A stretch of 64,000 bases of DNA from Methylibium rhizosphaerae (GCF_006386545.1 NZ_SWAR01000005.1:62001-126000); one strand, 5' to 3'; counted from the stretch's first letter, positions 23,276 through 32,699 are shown. Notes: generated from the sequence alone by a model not told the origin. Made by a program: numbers and translations.

Positions 23276-26038
23276 ATGTTTCGCTTAAAACAAGTCAGCC
23301 GGGCCACCCTGGCCCTGTTTGCCAGCGGCGTCGCGCTCTCCGCCGTTGCACAACAACAACAAGGCACCCAGCTCCAGCGCGTCGAAGTCACCGGCACGAA
23401 CATCAAGCGCATTGACGCGGAAACGGTGGCGCCCGTCGAGGTGATCACGCGCGAGCAGATCGCGCGCACGGGGCAGCCCACGGTGGCCGACGTGCTGCGC
23501 AACCTGCCGGCCAACAGCGGCGGCAGCTTCGGCGAGAGCTTCGGCAACAGCTTTGCGCCTGGCGCCTCCGGCATCTCGCTGCGCGGCCTGGGGCAAAAGA
23601 CGACGCTGGTGCTGCTCAACGGCCGCCGCGTCGCCGGCTACGGCTTCGCGCAGAACCTGCAGGACAGCTTCGTCGACCTCAACGCGATCCCGAGCAGCGC
23701 CGTGGAGCGCGTCGAAATCCTGAAGGACGGTGCCTCGGCGATCTACGGCTCCGATGCCATCGCCGGCGTGGTGAACATCATCCTGCGGCGCGACTTCAGC
23801 GGCGTGGAAGCCTCGCTGAGCGGCGGCACCGCCGAAGGCAAGAAGGACTATGGCTTCAACCTGACCGGCGGCGTCGGCGACCTGGGCTCGGACCGCTACA
23901 ACTTCTTCGGCGTGTTCGACTACTACAAGCGCGATGAGCTGCTGCTGTCGGACACCAAGTTCGGCGCCACGCGCGACTACCGCAGCTATGCGGGCGGACG
24001 CAACCACCAGTCGCTCACCGGCGGCGGCACGTGGGCGCCTGTGGTACCTACCGCGACCAACCCGAACGCCCTCAGCCCCTCGGTGCGCCAGGCGATCGCG
24101 GGCTGCGCCAACACCATCAATGCGCAACAGGCCATCGCGATGGGCCTGCTCACCGCTTCGTCCCCGCTGAACACGCCGACCAATACGTTCTGCATGTTCG
24201 ACGTCAACAAGCAGATCAGCGCGCTGCCCGGCACCGAGCGCCTCGGCTTCCTCGGCCGCGGCACCTTCGAGTTCTCCGCGACGACCTCGGTCTATGCCGA
24301 GCTGGGCCTGAGCAAGAACAAGACGGAGCAGACCTTCACCAGCCCGTTCTTCTCGGGCACGACCGGCCTGGAGAGGGTCGGTAACAACCTGCGCCCCTGG
24401 ACCTACAACATCCAGTTCGCACCGAACGTGGCCGGCAACCCGTTCTCGACCAACGCCATCTTCCAGGGCAGCCTGATCGACCTGGGCACGCGCAACAACG
24501 AGATCACGTCCGACAGCGTTCGCGGCCTGGTGGGCAGCAAGTACACGCTGGGCACCTGGGACCTGGACACCGGCCTCGGCTTCTCGAAGAACGTGGCGGA
24601 GTCGATGAACTTCAACCGCCTGTCGCTGGCCGGCACCAGCGCGGTCTTCGGCGTGCCAACCACGCCACCGACGGGCAGCCCGCCTCCCTTCCCGACCTCC
24701 AACTCGTCGAGCTACGACCTCAACAACCCGGCCAACAACCCGGCATCGGTGCGCAACCAGATGCTGGCCAGCTTCCCGCGCAAGTCGACGTCGGAGCTGG
24801 TGTTCTTCGACACCAAGGCAACCACCGAACTTTCGTCGCTGCGGTTGCCCGGCGGTGCGGTCGGGCTGGCCGTCGGTTTCGAGTACCGCAGCGAAAAGCT
24901 GAAGGACGAACCCGATCCGCTCGCTAGAGACGGTGGGATCCTGGGACAGGGCATCACGGCCACCGACGGCAAGCGCAACAACACTGCGCTGTATGCCGAG
25001 CTCGCGCTGCCGATCACCAAGCAGCTCGAGGCTCAGCTGGCAGGCCGCCACGACCGCTACAGCGACTACGGCAGCTCGACCACGCCGAAGGTCGGCCTGA
25101 AGTACACGCCGGTGGACATCCTCGCGCTGCGCGCGAACTGGGGCAAAGGCTTCCGGGCGCCCACGCTGCCTGAAATCTCGAAGTCGTCTGCCAGCTTCTT
25201 CACCACGGTGACCGATCCGCAAGGCGATGTGATCCGCCAGATCTCGGGTGTGTTCGCCGGCAACCCGAACCTGAAGGCCGAGAAGTCGGAGAGCTTCAAC
25301 GTCGGCATGGTGATCGAGCCGGTGAAGGACTTCAGCGTCTCGCTGGACGCCTACAAGATCCACTGGACCAACGTCGTTGCATCGCCATCGTTCCAGGACA
25401 TCATCGACGCGTCTTGCCCCAACCCGCCGGACGACGTCGATGTAGATCCGCCCTGCCCGAGCACGCCGCAGGTCATCCGTGAAAACAACGAGGTGGTCAC
25501 GATCCTGAGCGAGTACCAGAACCTCAACTCGCGCAAGATCAGCGGCGCCGACATCGACGTCCGCTGGGGCATCCCGACCACCGAGTGGGGCAAGTTCACG
25601 CTGCGTGCCGGCGGCACCTACGTGCACACGTTCAAGGAGGACGGTGTGGAAGTCGCGGGCCGCAACGACGGCTCCAACACCATCCCGCGCATCAAGGCGG
25701 CCGGCTCCGTGGACTGGGACATCGGCGCATGGAAGTTCACGGGCCGGCTGAACTACATCCACCACTACCGTCAGGCCCTCCTGCCGGCATCGTTCTTCTC
25801 GCCGACCACGGCGAACCAGAATGGGGCCTATCCGATCTACGTGCAGTCCTACACCACGCTCGACCTGTTCACCAGCTGGAAGGTCACCAAGAACTTCACG
25901 GTGAGCGCTGCGGTCATCAATGCGCTGGACAAAACCCCGCCGTACGACCCGGGCTTCAGCTCCACGTACCTGTACGACTTCAGCCAGTACGACGTGCGTG
26001 GCCGCCAGATCCGCATGGCACTGAACTACAAGATGTGA
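23276..26038 (+). CDS. TonB-dependent receptor (large, peptide-type candidate)
   Basis: The 920-residue receptor starts M-F-R-L-K-Q-V-S-R after AGAGGT, has a signal peptide ending S-A-V-A-Q, and then V-E-V-T-G-T-N-I-K-R as a TonB-box-like start. The plug has V-E-I-L-K-D-G-A-S-A-I-Y-G-S-D-A-I-A-G-V-V-N-I, and the barrel ends I-R-M-A-L-N-Y-K-M. This V-T-G-x-N-I-K-R/D-G-A-S-A-I-Y-G-S-D class is expanded in bacteria that take up peptides, sugars or other nutrients rather than siderophores. A secreted S9 peptidase gene lies next to it, convergent. The substrate is inferred, perhaps peptides. Confidence 0.9.
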   Translation: MFRLKQVSRATLALFASGVALSAVAQQQQGTQLQRVEVTGTNIKRIDAETVAPVEVITREQIARTGQPTVADVLRNLPANSGGSFGESFGNSFAPGASGISLRGLGQKTTLVLLNGRRVAGYGFAQNLQDSFVDLNAIPSSAVERVEILKDGASAIYGSDAIAGVVNIILRRDFSGVEASLSGGTAEGKKDYGFNLTGGVGDLGSDRYNFFGVFDYYKRDELLLSDTKFGATRDYRSYAGGRNHQSLTGGGTWAPVVPTATNPNALSPSVRQAIAGCANTINAQQAIAMGLLTASSPLNTPTNTFCMFDVNKQISALPGTERLGFLGRGTFEFSATTSVYAELGLSKNKTEQTFTSPFFSGTTGLERVGNNLRPWTYNIQFAPNVAGNPFSTNAIFQGSLIDLGTRNNEITSDSVRGLVGSKYTLGTWDLDTGLGFSKNVAESMNFNRLSLAGTSAVFGVPTTPPTGSPPPFPTSNSSSYDLNNPANNPASVRNQMLASFPRKSTSELVFFDTKATTELSSLRLPGGAVGLAVGFEYRSEKLKDEPDPLARDGGILGQGITATDGKRNNTALYAELALPITKQLEAQLAGRHDRYSDYGSSTTPKVGLKYTPVDILALRANWGKGFRAPTLPEISKSSASFFTTVTDPQGDVIRQISGVFAGNPNLKAEKSESFNVGMVIEPVKDFSVSLDAYKIHWTNVVASPSFQDIIDASCPNPPDDVDVDPPCPSTPQVIRENNEVVTILSEYQNLNSRKISGADIDVRWGIPTTEWGKFTLRAGGTYVHTFKEDGVEVAGRNDGSNTIPRIKAAGSVDWDIGAWKFTGRLNYIHHYRQALLPASFFSPTTANQNGAYPIYVQSYTTLDLFTSWKVTKNFTVSAAVINALDKTPPYDPGFSSTYLYDFSQYDVRGRQIRMALNYKM

Positions 26039-26080
26039 TGTGTCTCGAGGCGTCCGCCACGGCGATCGCCTCCCAAGACG

Positions 26081-26116
26081 AAGGGCCCGCCTGCGAACGC
26101 AGGCGGGCCCTTTTTT
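26081..26116. terminator. bidirectional rho-independent terminator
   Basis: AAGGGCCCGCCTGC and GCAGGCGGGCCCTT form a perfect 14-bp stem with a GAAC loop, followed by TTTT on the plus strand. It lies between the convergent receptor and S9 peptidase genes and should serve both. Confidence 0.92.
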
Positions 26117-26128
26117 CCTGCCGGTCCG

Positions 26129-28165
26129 TCAGGGCCGCTGCGACTTCGGGCCGATCTGCTCGTCGAGGAACTGCAGCATCTTCTCGTACAGCTCGATGCG
26201 GTTCTCCACCTTGCCGTAGCCGTGCCCTTCCTGCTTCTTGATGAGCACCACCTTGGGCGGGTTGCCGGCAGCTTCCAGCGCCTTCACCATCGCCGTGGTC
26301 TGCTCCAGCGGCGTGCGAATGTCTTCCGAGCCGGCATACATGAACAGCGCGCCCTTGATCTTCGCGGCCATGTGGACCGGCGAGTTGTCCTTGAGGGCCG
26401 TCCGGTTCTTTTCGCCCTGCCCCACCAGCTTGTGCCAGAACGCCACGCCCGCCGGGCTGTAGGTCGTGTCGCCCGCGGTGGAAGTGAGCTGCATCTCGAG
26501 ATCGCTCACCACGAGCCCGGCCACGCCGCACTTGAAAAGCCCAGGCGTCTTGGCCAGCGCACGCAAGGTGGCATAGCCGCCATAGCTCGCCCCCGACATG
26601 CACAGGCGCGCGGGGTCTGCAAAGCCTTCCTTGACGGCCCAGTGCGCTGCGTCCTCGTGGTCCTCGGACATCTGGCGCCCCACGGTGCCGAAACCGGCGT
26701 AGTAGACCTTGGACCCCAGCCCCGGCGTGATGCGGAAGTTCGGCAGCACCACGGCATACCCGCGCGAGGCGAGGATCTGCGCCTCGGCATAGCCGAAGCC
26801 GCTCGCCCAGCCGTCGGCCCGCACATGCGGCCCGCCATGGATGTGCACGATGGTGGGCAGGCGCTCGCCGGCCTTGTGGCCTTTGGGCAGGAAGTAGTAG
26901 GAGGGGATCTCCAGGCCGTCGCGCGTCTTGAGCATGAAGGAGCGCATAGGCACCAGGTCGTCGCTCGCAAGCCACGGTCGGCTGGAGAACAGCTCTTCCA
27001 GCGTGCGCTTGTCCTCGTCCAGCAGGTACCACTTCGAGGGCTGCTGATCGGAGTACGAGGTGATCAACACGCGCTTGGAGCCCGGGAAGCGTGCAAAGCT
27101 GTTGTAGGCACCCGGCAAGGCCGCGTCGATGGCCGCCTGCGTGCGCGCCTCCGTTTCGTCCAGCCACACGGTCTGCGGGCGCTCAGCGTCGACCCGATAG
27201 CCGGTGACGCGGTCCGACTCGGGTTCGGTGATCACGCCGGGCACGCTCTCGCCCAGGGCGTCTGCGCCCATGTCATAGCGCGGGTGCTGTGCCAGCAGGT
27301 CACCGAGCTTGCGGGTTTCGGGGTCGAACTTGAAGACGGCCATGGTTTCTCGCCCCGCGTTGGAGGCGACCATGAGCGTCTTGTCGTCGGAAAGGAAGCC
27401 GAGCACCGAGAAGCCGGGGCCCTCGGCCGAGTCGTGGCGGGCGATTTCCTCCCAGGCGGACTCGGCAGTCTTGCGGTAGTAGACGATGTACTGCGATGTG
27501 TCCTTGACCCAGGATGTCACGACCCGCGGCACACGCTTGCTGTCGAGCACCCAGTCCGAAGTGCGCGGCGGTCGCTCCGAGGTCACCAGCACGGTGCGCC
27601 CGTTGCGCAGGTCGAGGCGGTACACGTCCTCGGCGTCGGCCGTGCGCAGCCGGCCTCTCACCAGCACTTCGTCCGAGGTGCCAGGCAGCCGCGCCAGGAA
27701 GGACATGCCGCGATAGACGAACTGCCAGGAGTTGCGCATCTCCCTCACGGTGGGAGACAGCTTGCGCGACTCCTTCCCGTCGCGCGACACGACGAACAAG
27801 CCGCCGCCGTCGAACTGCCCGGGGCCGGTGGGCGTGTTCTGCTGGCCGAGCGTGAACACCAGGCGTTCGTCGCCGACCCAGCGCACGTTGAGCACGTCGA
27901 ACGAGTCGAAGCTCGTGAGGGCGGTGCCCTTTCTCGTCTCGAGATCCACGACCGCCAGGTTGAGCCGTCCGTTGATGGGCGTCACGGCAGCCAGGTACTT
28001 GCCGCTCGGCGACAGCCGAGGACTGCCGAACTGCGGAAGCTTGAGGTAGTCGGCCACCGCCCGCGGTGCGGCCTTGGGGTCCGTGTTGCTCTGGGCTGAG
28101 ACAGCCGTCGCCACTGCAGCCAGGACGGCAGCAGACAACAACATCCTGAGTCGCGAAAGGTGCAC
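26129..28165 (-). CDS. secreted S9 family peptidase (prolyl oligopeptidase/acylaminoacyl peptidase type)
   Basis: The 678-residue form uses a GTG start with AGGA 6 bases before it, giving a signal peptide M-H-L-S-R-L-R-M-L-L-S that ends V-S-A-Q. An ATG 21 bases later is the main alternative. The N-terminal half is the beta-propeller and the C-terminal half the alpha/beta hydrolase. It has the nucleophile motif G-A-S-Y-G-G-Y-A-T-L, aspartate in G-S-E-D-I-R-T-P and histidine in E-G-H-G-Y-G. It would cleave short peptides in the periplasm or outside. The position between two TonB receptors suggests supply of peptides for uptake. Confidence 0.9.
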   Translation of the reverse strand: MHLSRLRMLLSAAVLAAVATAVSAQSNTDPKAAPRAVADYLKLPQFGSPRLSPSGKYLAAVTPINGRLNLAVVDLETRKGTALTSFDSFDVLNVRWVGDERLVFTLGQQNTPTGPGQFDGGGLFVVSRDGKESRKLSPTVREMRNSWQFVYRGMSFLARLPGTSDEVLVRGRLRTADAEDVYRLDLRNGRTVLVTSERPPRTSDWVLDSKRVPRVVTSWVKDTSQYIVYYRKTAESAWEEIARHDSAEGPGFSVLGFLSDDKTLMVASNAGRETMAVFKFDPETRKLGDLLAQHPRYDMGADALGESVPGVITEPESDRVTGYRVDAERPQTVWLDETEARTQAAIDAALPGAYNSFARFPGSKRVLITSYSDQQPSKWYLLDEDKRTLEELFSSRPWLASDDLVPMRSFMLKTRDGLEIPSYYFLPKGHKAGERLPTIVHIHGGPHVRADGWASGFGYAEAQILASRGYAVVLPNFRITPGLGSKVYYAGFGTVGRQMSEDHEDAAHWAVKEGFADPARLCMSGASYGGYATLRALAKTPGLFKCGVAGLVVSDLEMQLTSTAGDTTYSPAGVAFWHKLVGQGEKNRTALKDNSPVHMAAKIKGALFMYAGSEDIRTPLEQTTAMVKALEAAGNPPKVVLIKKQEGHGYGKVENRIELYEKMLQFLDEQIGPKSQRP

Positions 28166-28453
28166 GTGGAATCCTGCTCGGTCATTGGAGGCCGGCAGGA
28201 TATCCGGCGAGGCCGACTTCACGACACCTTGATCTTGAGGGTCTTCACCAATCCGCGGAACGTCGATGTGGCAAGCGCCCCGTTCAAGTGCCGGCTGGCA
28301 CCTGGTTCGTGCAGCAGGGCTGCTTGTCTATACACGCAGGCCACGGTGGCAAGTAGGGGCTTGAACCTGATGACTGGCATCGTGCGTGCTAGCAAGATGG
28401 CCGCTGCGGTCGGGGGCCAACGCATACAGCCAACTCCCCTCGCTCTCAGCGGA

Positions 28454-28507
28454 GACAAAGTAACCCTTTGTCGCCATTCAACTTTTTATGCCGGCTCGAT
28501 CCTGGCA
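28454..28507 (+). ncRNA. two-hairpin leader element, copy B
   Basis: Hairpin 1 is GACAAAG-TAACC-CTTTGTC (28454-28472). Hairpin 2 is TGCCGG-CTCGAT-CC-T-GGCA (28489-28507) with the same bulged T. Relative to copy A, the stem pair G-C becomes A-T in hairpin 1 and G-C becomes T-A in hairpin 2, so pairing is kept. Distance to the ATG (55 bases from hairpin 1) matches copy A (56 bases). The rest of the 28166-28453 gap between the divergent peptidase and receptor genes shows only weak similarity to the copy A upstream region. Confidence 0.6.
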
Positions 28508-28527
28508 TCCAAAACGAAGAGGTGCTC

Positions 28528-31275
28528 ATGTTCCGTCTCAAGCATGTCAGCTGGGCCGTAATGGCCGTCTGCACAGGGGGTCTCGCGACAGTGGCTGTTG
28601 CCCAGCAGCAACAACTGGAGCGAGTGGAGATCACGGGCTCGTCGATCCGGCGAGTCGATGCTGAAACGGCGCTGCCGGTCACGGTCATCAAGACCGAGGA
28701 CCTCGTGAAGCAGGGTGTGACGAACGTGGAGCAGGCGGTGCTGCGCATCTCTGCCAACCAGTCGAACTTCGGCGCCAGCTCCGCCATCGGCGGCACGACG
28801 GGCGGCAAGGCCGAGGCAGACCTGCGCGGCCTGAGCGGCCCGACCGGCACGAACTCGAACAAGACCCTCGTGCTGCTCAACGGCCGCCGCATCGCGAACC
28901 ATTCGTTCGACGCCGCCGCAGTCGACCTCAACGCGATTCCGCTGATCGCGGTCGACCGCATCGAAGTGCTCCGCGACGGCGCATCGGCCCTGTACGGCAC
29001 CGACGCCATCGGTGGCGTCATCAACTTCATCCTGAAGCGCGACTTCACGGGCGTCGAGCTGAGCGGCTCATGGCAGCGGCCCCAGAAGGGCTCGGGCGGC
29101 GAGATTCAGCGCGCCAGTGTTGTCGCGGGTTTCGGCACCTTGGCCGAGAACCGCTTCAACCTGTTGTTCGCGTTGGACGCGCGCAAGCAGAAGGCGCTGA
29201 TGGCCACCGAGCGTGCGTTTGGCTCGACCGGCATCATGGGCACGAGCGGCTCCGCGATCCGGGCCGGCACCAGCGGCACCGCCTTCCCTGGCGACCTGAA
29301 CGGCTTCGAGCCGACGGCCCCCGGCTGCGCCCCGCCCGCTTCGGTGCCCGTCACCAACTCCGACGGAAGCATCTCCTGCCGCTATGACTTCTCGCGCGAC
29401 GTCGACCTGCTGACCGAAAACGAGCAGCTCACGGGGCTGCTGCGCGGCACGCTCGCCATCACGCCGGATCACAAGATCAGCGCCGAGTACATGCGCGCGA
29501 ACAACAAGTCCACCGCGCGCGTGGCGGCGGCGCCGACTTCGCACCTGATGCTGGCGTCCAGCCCGTTCTTCCCGGCGGGCGCCACCCCGGTCGATATCGA
29601 CCCCTTGATTCCGTTCTTCGATCTGACGGACCCGAACCCCGGCGGCCCGACGATGGGCGGCACCGCCAACTGGCGACAGATTCCCGCCGGCAAGCGCACC
29701 AGCGGTGACGACACGACCACCGAGCGCATGGTGGTCGATGCCGAAGGCACGATCGGACGCTTCGACTACCGCGCCGGCGTCGGCCGCTCGCAGAACAAGA
29801 GCGTGGCGTCGGTCAAGCGCGGCTACGTGAACGACGGGATGATGCAGCAGGGCGTGTGGGACGGGATCATCAACCCGTTCGGCCCGCAGACCGCCGCAGG
29901 CCAGGCCGCGATCGACGCCGCGCAGGTGGTGGCCGACACGGTGATCGGCAAGAACACCCTCGACTTCGCGGACTTCCGCGTCAGCGGGGAGCTGTTCAAG
30001 CTGGGCGACCACATGGTGGGCGCCGCATTCGGCGCCGAGCATCGCCGTGAGAAGTCGTCGTTCGAGAACACCGACATCACCGCCCAGCTCGGCAGCCTGG
30101 GCCTCGACCCCAACGGCGACACCACCGGCAAGCGTGACGTGAATGCGGTGTTCGCGGAGTTCAACATCCCCGTGATGAAGAACCTCGAGCTGACACTGGC
30201 CGGCCGGTACGACAAGTACAGCGACTTCGGCAACACCTTCAACCCGAAGGTCGGCATTCGCTTCCAGCCGACGCCGCAGCTGGTGATCCGCGGCTCGGCG
30301 AACAAGGGCTTCCGTGCGCCGACGCTGTATGAGATCTACCAGCCGCAAGCGCTCACCTTCACCACCGACAACTACGACGATCCGGTCCTGTGCCCGGGCG
30401 GCAACGCGGTTGCCGGCACGTCGCCTGGCGTGGTTTGCGGCCAGCAGGTGATGCAGCGCCTGCTCGGCCCGGTGGCCAACGGGCAGTCCGCCAGCGCGCT
30501 GTCTCCCGAGAAGTCGATGTCCTATTCGCTCGGCCTCGTGTTCGAGCCGATGCGCAACGTCAGCGTGTCGGTGGACTACTGGCAGGTGCAGATCAAGAAC
30601 ATGATCAGCCCGCTGCCCGAACAGGAAGTCTTCGCCAGTGCCGGCCGCTATGCGTCGCGATTCGTGCGCTGCAGCCAGGTGGCCGCGGGTCAGGTGCCCG
30701 GCATCTCGCTGTCCGACATCGACGCCTGCGCAAACCTGACCGCGACTCAGGATCCGATCGCGTTCATCGACACGCCCAACGAAAACCTGGGCGAGCTGCA
30801 CACGCGCGGCGTTGACGTGTCGGCCAACTGGCGTTCGGGCGCATCCGAGTACGGCGTGTTCGGCCTGGGCATCGACGGCACCTACATCACCCGGTACAAG
30901 TACCAGCGTGAAAAGGGCGGTGCGTTCATCGACGCAGCCGGCGCCTATTCCGACAACGCGCCGGTGTTCCGCTGGCAGCACACCCTCACCGCCACCTGGA
31001 ACCAGGGTCCCTGGGGCGCCACGCTGAGCCAGCGCCACAAGTCTCACTACGATGACCAGGGCGGTGCAGGCAAGGTCGGCGTCTATGCCATCTGGGATGC
31101 CTCGGTGTCCTGGACCGGCATCAAGAACATGGTCCTGACCGCGGGTGTGAACAACCTGATGGACAAGGACCCGCCGCGCTCGCTGCAGGTCACGACCTTC
31201 CAGCGCGGCTATGACCCGCGCTTCACCGACCCGCTCGGACGCACCTTCCTGGTTCGCGCAGCCTACAAGTTCTGA
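28528..31275 (+). CDS. TonB-dependent receptor (large), paralogue of the 23276 gene
   Basis: The 915-residue receptor starts M-F-R-L-K-H-V-S-W after GAAGAGG and has a signal peptide ending V-A-V-A-Q. V-E-I-T-G-S-S-I-R-R-V-D-A-E-T matches the other receptor's V-E-V-T-G-T-N-I-K-R-I-D-A-E-T. The plug has V-E-I or I-E-V followed by L-R-D-G-A-S-A-L-Y-G-T-D-A-I-G-G-V-I-N-F, and the barrel ends L-V-R-A-A-Y-K-F. It is divergent from the S9 peptidase and shares its leader structure with the other receptor. Likely nutrient (peptide?) import; the ligand is unknown. Confidence 0.9.
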   Translation: MFRLKHVSWAVMAVCTGGLATVAVAQQQQLERVEITGSSIRRVDAETALPVTVIKTEDLVKQGVTNVEQAVLRISANQSNFGASSAIGGTTGGKAEADLRGLSGPTGTNSNKTLVLLNGRRIANHSFDAAAVDLNAIPLIAVDRIEVLRDGASALYGTDAIGGVINFILKRDFTGVELSGSWQRPQKGSGGEIQRASVVAGFGTLAENRFNLLFALDARKQKALMATERAFGSTGIMGTSGSAIRAGTSGTAFPGDLNGFEPTAPGCAPPASVPVTNSDGSISCRYDFSRDVDLLTENEQLTGLLRGTLAITPDHKISAEYMRANNKSTARVAAAPTSHLMLASSPFFPAGATPVDIDPLIPFFDLTDPNPGGPTMGGTANWRQIPAGKRTSGDDTTTERMVVDAEGTIGRFDYRAGVGRSQNKSVASVKRGYVNDGMMQQGVWDGIINPFGPQTAAGQAAIDAAQVVADTVIGKNTLDFADFRVSGELFKLGDHMVGAAFGAEHRREKSSFENTDITAQLGSLGLDPNGDTTGKRDVNAVFAEFNIPVMKNLELTLAGRYDKYSDFGNTFNPKVGIRFQPTPQLVIRGSANKGFRAPTLYEIYQPQALTFTTDNYDDPVLCPGGNAVAGTSPGVVCGQQVMQRLLGPVANGQSASALSPEKSMSYSLGLVFEPMRNVSVSVDYWQVQIKNMISPLPEQEVFASAGRYASRFVRCSQVAAGQVPGISLSDIDACANLTATQDPIAFIDTPNENLGELHTRGVDVSANWRSGASEYGVFGLGIDGTYITRYKYQREKGGAFIDAAGAYSDNAPVFRWQHTLTATWNQGPWGATLSQRHKSHYDDQGGAGKVGVYAIWDASVSWTGIKNMVLTAGVNNLMDKDPPRSLQVTTFQRGYDPRFTDPLGRTFLVRAAYKF

Positions 31276-31304
31276 ACTGCGCCGGCCTGCGAAGGACCGT
31301 CCCC

Positions 31305-31337
31305 AAGCCCGCCGTCTGCCCGACGGCGGGCTTTTTC
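31305..31337. terminator. bidirectional rho-independent terminator
   Basis: AAGCCCGCCGTC and GACGGCGGGCTT form a 12-bp stem with a 5-base loop and a TTT tail. It lies between the convergent receptor and XRE regulator genes. Confidence 0.9.
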
Positions 31338-31345
31338 ATTGGTGC

Positions 31346-32092
31346 TCAGGCCGCCGCCGGCTCCCGCTTCAGGTCCCTGAACGCCGCGAACAGCCAGGAC
31401 CGCATGCCCACCACCAGCGTGTAGGGCGTGCGTTGCGACGCCGGCAGCCGCTGGTCGGCCAGGTGCTGCTGCGCGAAGTCCTGCCCGATGCGCTGCAGAC
31501 GCTCGACGAAGCCCGCGGCCAGGCTCTTGCCGATGGAGCCGTGCACCAGCAGCAGCAGCTCGCCCTCGCCGTCGAAGCCGCCGGCGTAGTAGTCCTGCAC
31601 GACCTCGGCACGGAAGTACTGCATCACCGGGCCGTTGGGGCGCCAGCGGAAGCCCTTGGCCACATTGAGGCGGTAGCGGTTCATCGGGCGCAGCTCGATG
31701 AACCCGAGCTTGTCCAGCTGCACCAGGTACTTCACGCATTCGGCTTCGGTGAAGTCGTAGGTGGCGATCATCTGCTCGAAGGTCCACTGGCTCACGCAGC
31801 AGATCGCCAGCAGCAGCAGCCGGCGATCGGCCACCACCGCCTTCTCCTGCTCGAGCGTCAGCTCGCGACTCTGCGGCTTGTTCGCCGCCACCTGCCGTGC
31901 CAGCTCGGCGAAGTCGGTCTTCAGCACACGGCAGATCTCGTCCACCCGGGTGAGCGGCATGTCGCCCTTGGCGAACATGCGCTTGATGCTCGACTCGGCC
32001 ATGCCCAGCTCGCGCGCCAGGTCGGCATAGGTGAGGCCCGCAGCCTTGAGTTCGGCCTTCAGGGTGGTGATGAGGTCGAGGGTGGTGCTCAT
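31346..32092 (-). CDS. XRE family transcriptional regulator
   Basis: The 248-residue protein has an N-terminal helix-turn-helix at about residues 20-45 (L-T-Y-A-D-L-A-R-E-L-G-M-A-E-S-S-I-K-R-M-F). It is followed by a longer C-terminal domain, residues 80-248, of no recognised family, which includes a winged-helix-like Y-L-V-Q-L-D-K-L-G-F-I-E-L. No ribosome binding site precedes the ATG, and a good promoter ends about 6 bases before it, so the message may be leaderless. An operator-like dyad lies inside that promoter, pointing to autorepression. It is divergent from a small membrane protein gene. Confidence 0.85.
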   Translation of the reverse strand: MSTTLDLITTLKAELKAAGLTYADLARELGMAESSIKRMFAKGDMPLTRVDEICRVLKTDFAELARQVAANKPQSRELTLEQEKAVVADRRLLLLAICCVSQWTFEQMIATYDFTEAECVKYLVQLDKLGFIELRPMNRYRLNVAKGFRWRPNGPVMQYFRAEVVQDYYAGGFDGEGELLLLVHGSIGKSLAAGFVERLQRIGQDFAQQHLADQRLPASQRTPYTLVVGMRSWLFAAFRDLKREPAAA

Positions 32093-32098
32093 CGGCAA

Positions 32099-32128
32099 AT
32101 CGTATCGTTTGGCGATACCTTCCGTCCA
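32099..32128 (-). promoter_or_regulatory. XRE promoter with internal operator
   Basis: On the minus strand, TGGACG (-35) and TACGAT (-10) are 18 bases apart, and the -10 ends 6 bases before the XRE start codon. The perfect dyad GTATCG-TTTGG-CGATAC (32102-32118) covers the -10 and most of the spacer. This is where a repressor would block RNA polymerase, a layout typical of self-regulated XRE repressors. Confidence 0.6.
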
Positions 32129-32215
32129 GCTCAGATGGACAACGTCGCGCCTCGTTGACCCCGACCCGGCGGGTGAAGAACATGCGCCCCCATGTTCAAC
32201 CACCCGCGAGGGTTT

Positions 32216-32674
32216 ATGCAAAGCGCCTCTCCCATCGTCGTCGTGCGCCGTGACACCAAGGCCTGGAAGGCCCAGGTGTGGATCTCGTTCGGCGTGGCCG
32301 TGTCCCTGTGCGGCATCGGCCTCGCCTGGCTGCCGGGTGAAGACCTCGACCGCGCATTCATGGTGATGGGCTACGTGTTCTGTCTGTCGGCCGCCTTCGC
32401 CCTGGCCAAGTTCGTGCGCGACAACGAGACACGCCCCGCCGACACGCCGCTGTGGAAGCTGGTGGTGTGGGGCGGCTTTGCATTCGCCATGGCGCTCACC
32501 GGCTGGGGCCTGTGGCGCATGGCCATCAATCCGACCTACAAGGCCTTCCTGCTGGTGAGCTGGCTGTTCCTGATCTCCAGCGCCTTCACGCTCGCCAAGA
32601 CCCTGCGCGACGCCTACGAGGCCGACCTCGCCGAGGCCCGCGCGCAGCGCCACGCTGCCCGCGACACGCAGTAA
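32216..32674 (+). CDS. YiaA/YiaB-type inner-membrane protein
   Basis: The 152-residue form starts at the ATG after GAGGGTTT; an ATG 24 bases upstream is possible. It has two pairs of membrane helices (about residues 22-42 and 48-68, then 84-104 and 112-132), each pair followed by a charged stretch (A-K-F-V-R-D-N-E and A-K-T-L-R-D-A-Y-E). This internal duplication with W-I-S-F-G-V-A-V fits the yiaAB two-helix family. Function is unknown. It is divergent from the XRE regulator and could be its target. It is followed 25 bases later by an exported-protein gene. Confidence 0.75.
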   Translation: MQSASPIVVVRRDTKAWKAQVWISFGVAVSLCGIGLAWLPGEDLDRAFMVMGYVFCLSAAFALAKFVRDNETRPADTPLWKLVVWGGFAFAMALTGWGLWRMAINPTYKAFLLVSWLFLISSAFTLAKTLRDAYEADLAEARAQRHAARDTQ

Positions 32675-32699
32675 CCCCTGCCCCTGGAGCTCACCCACC

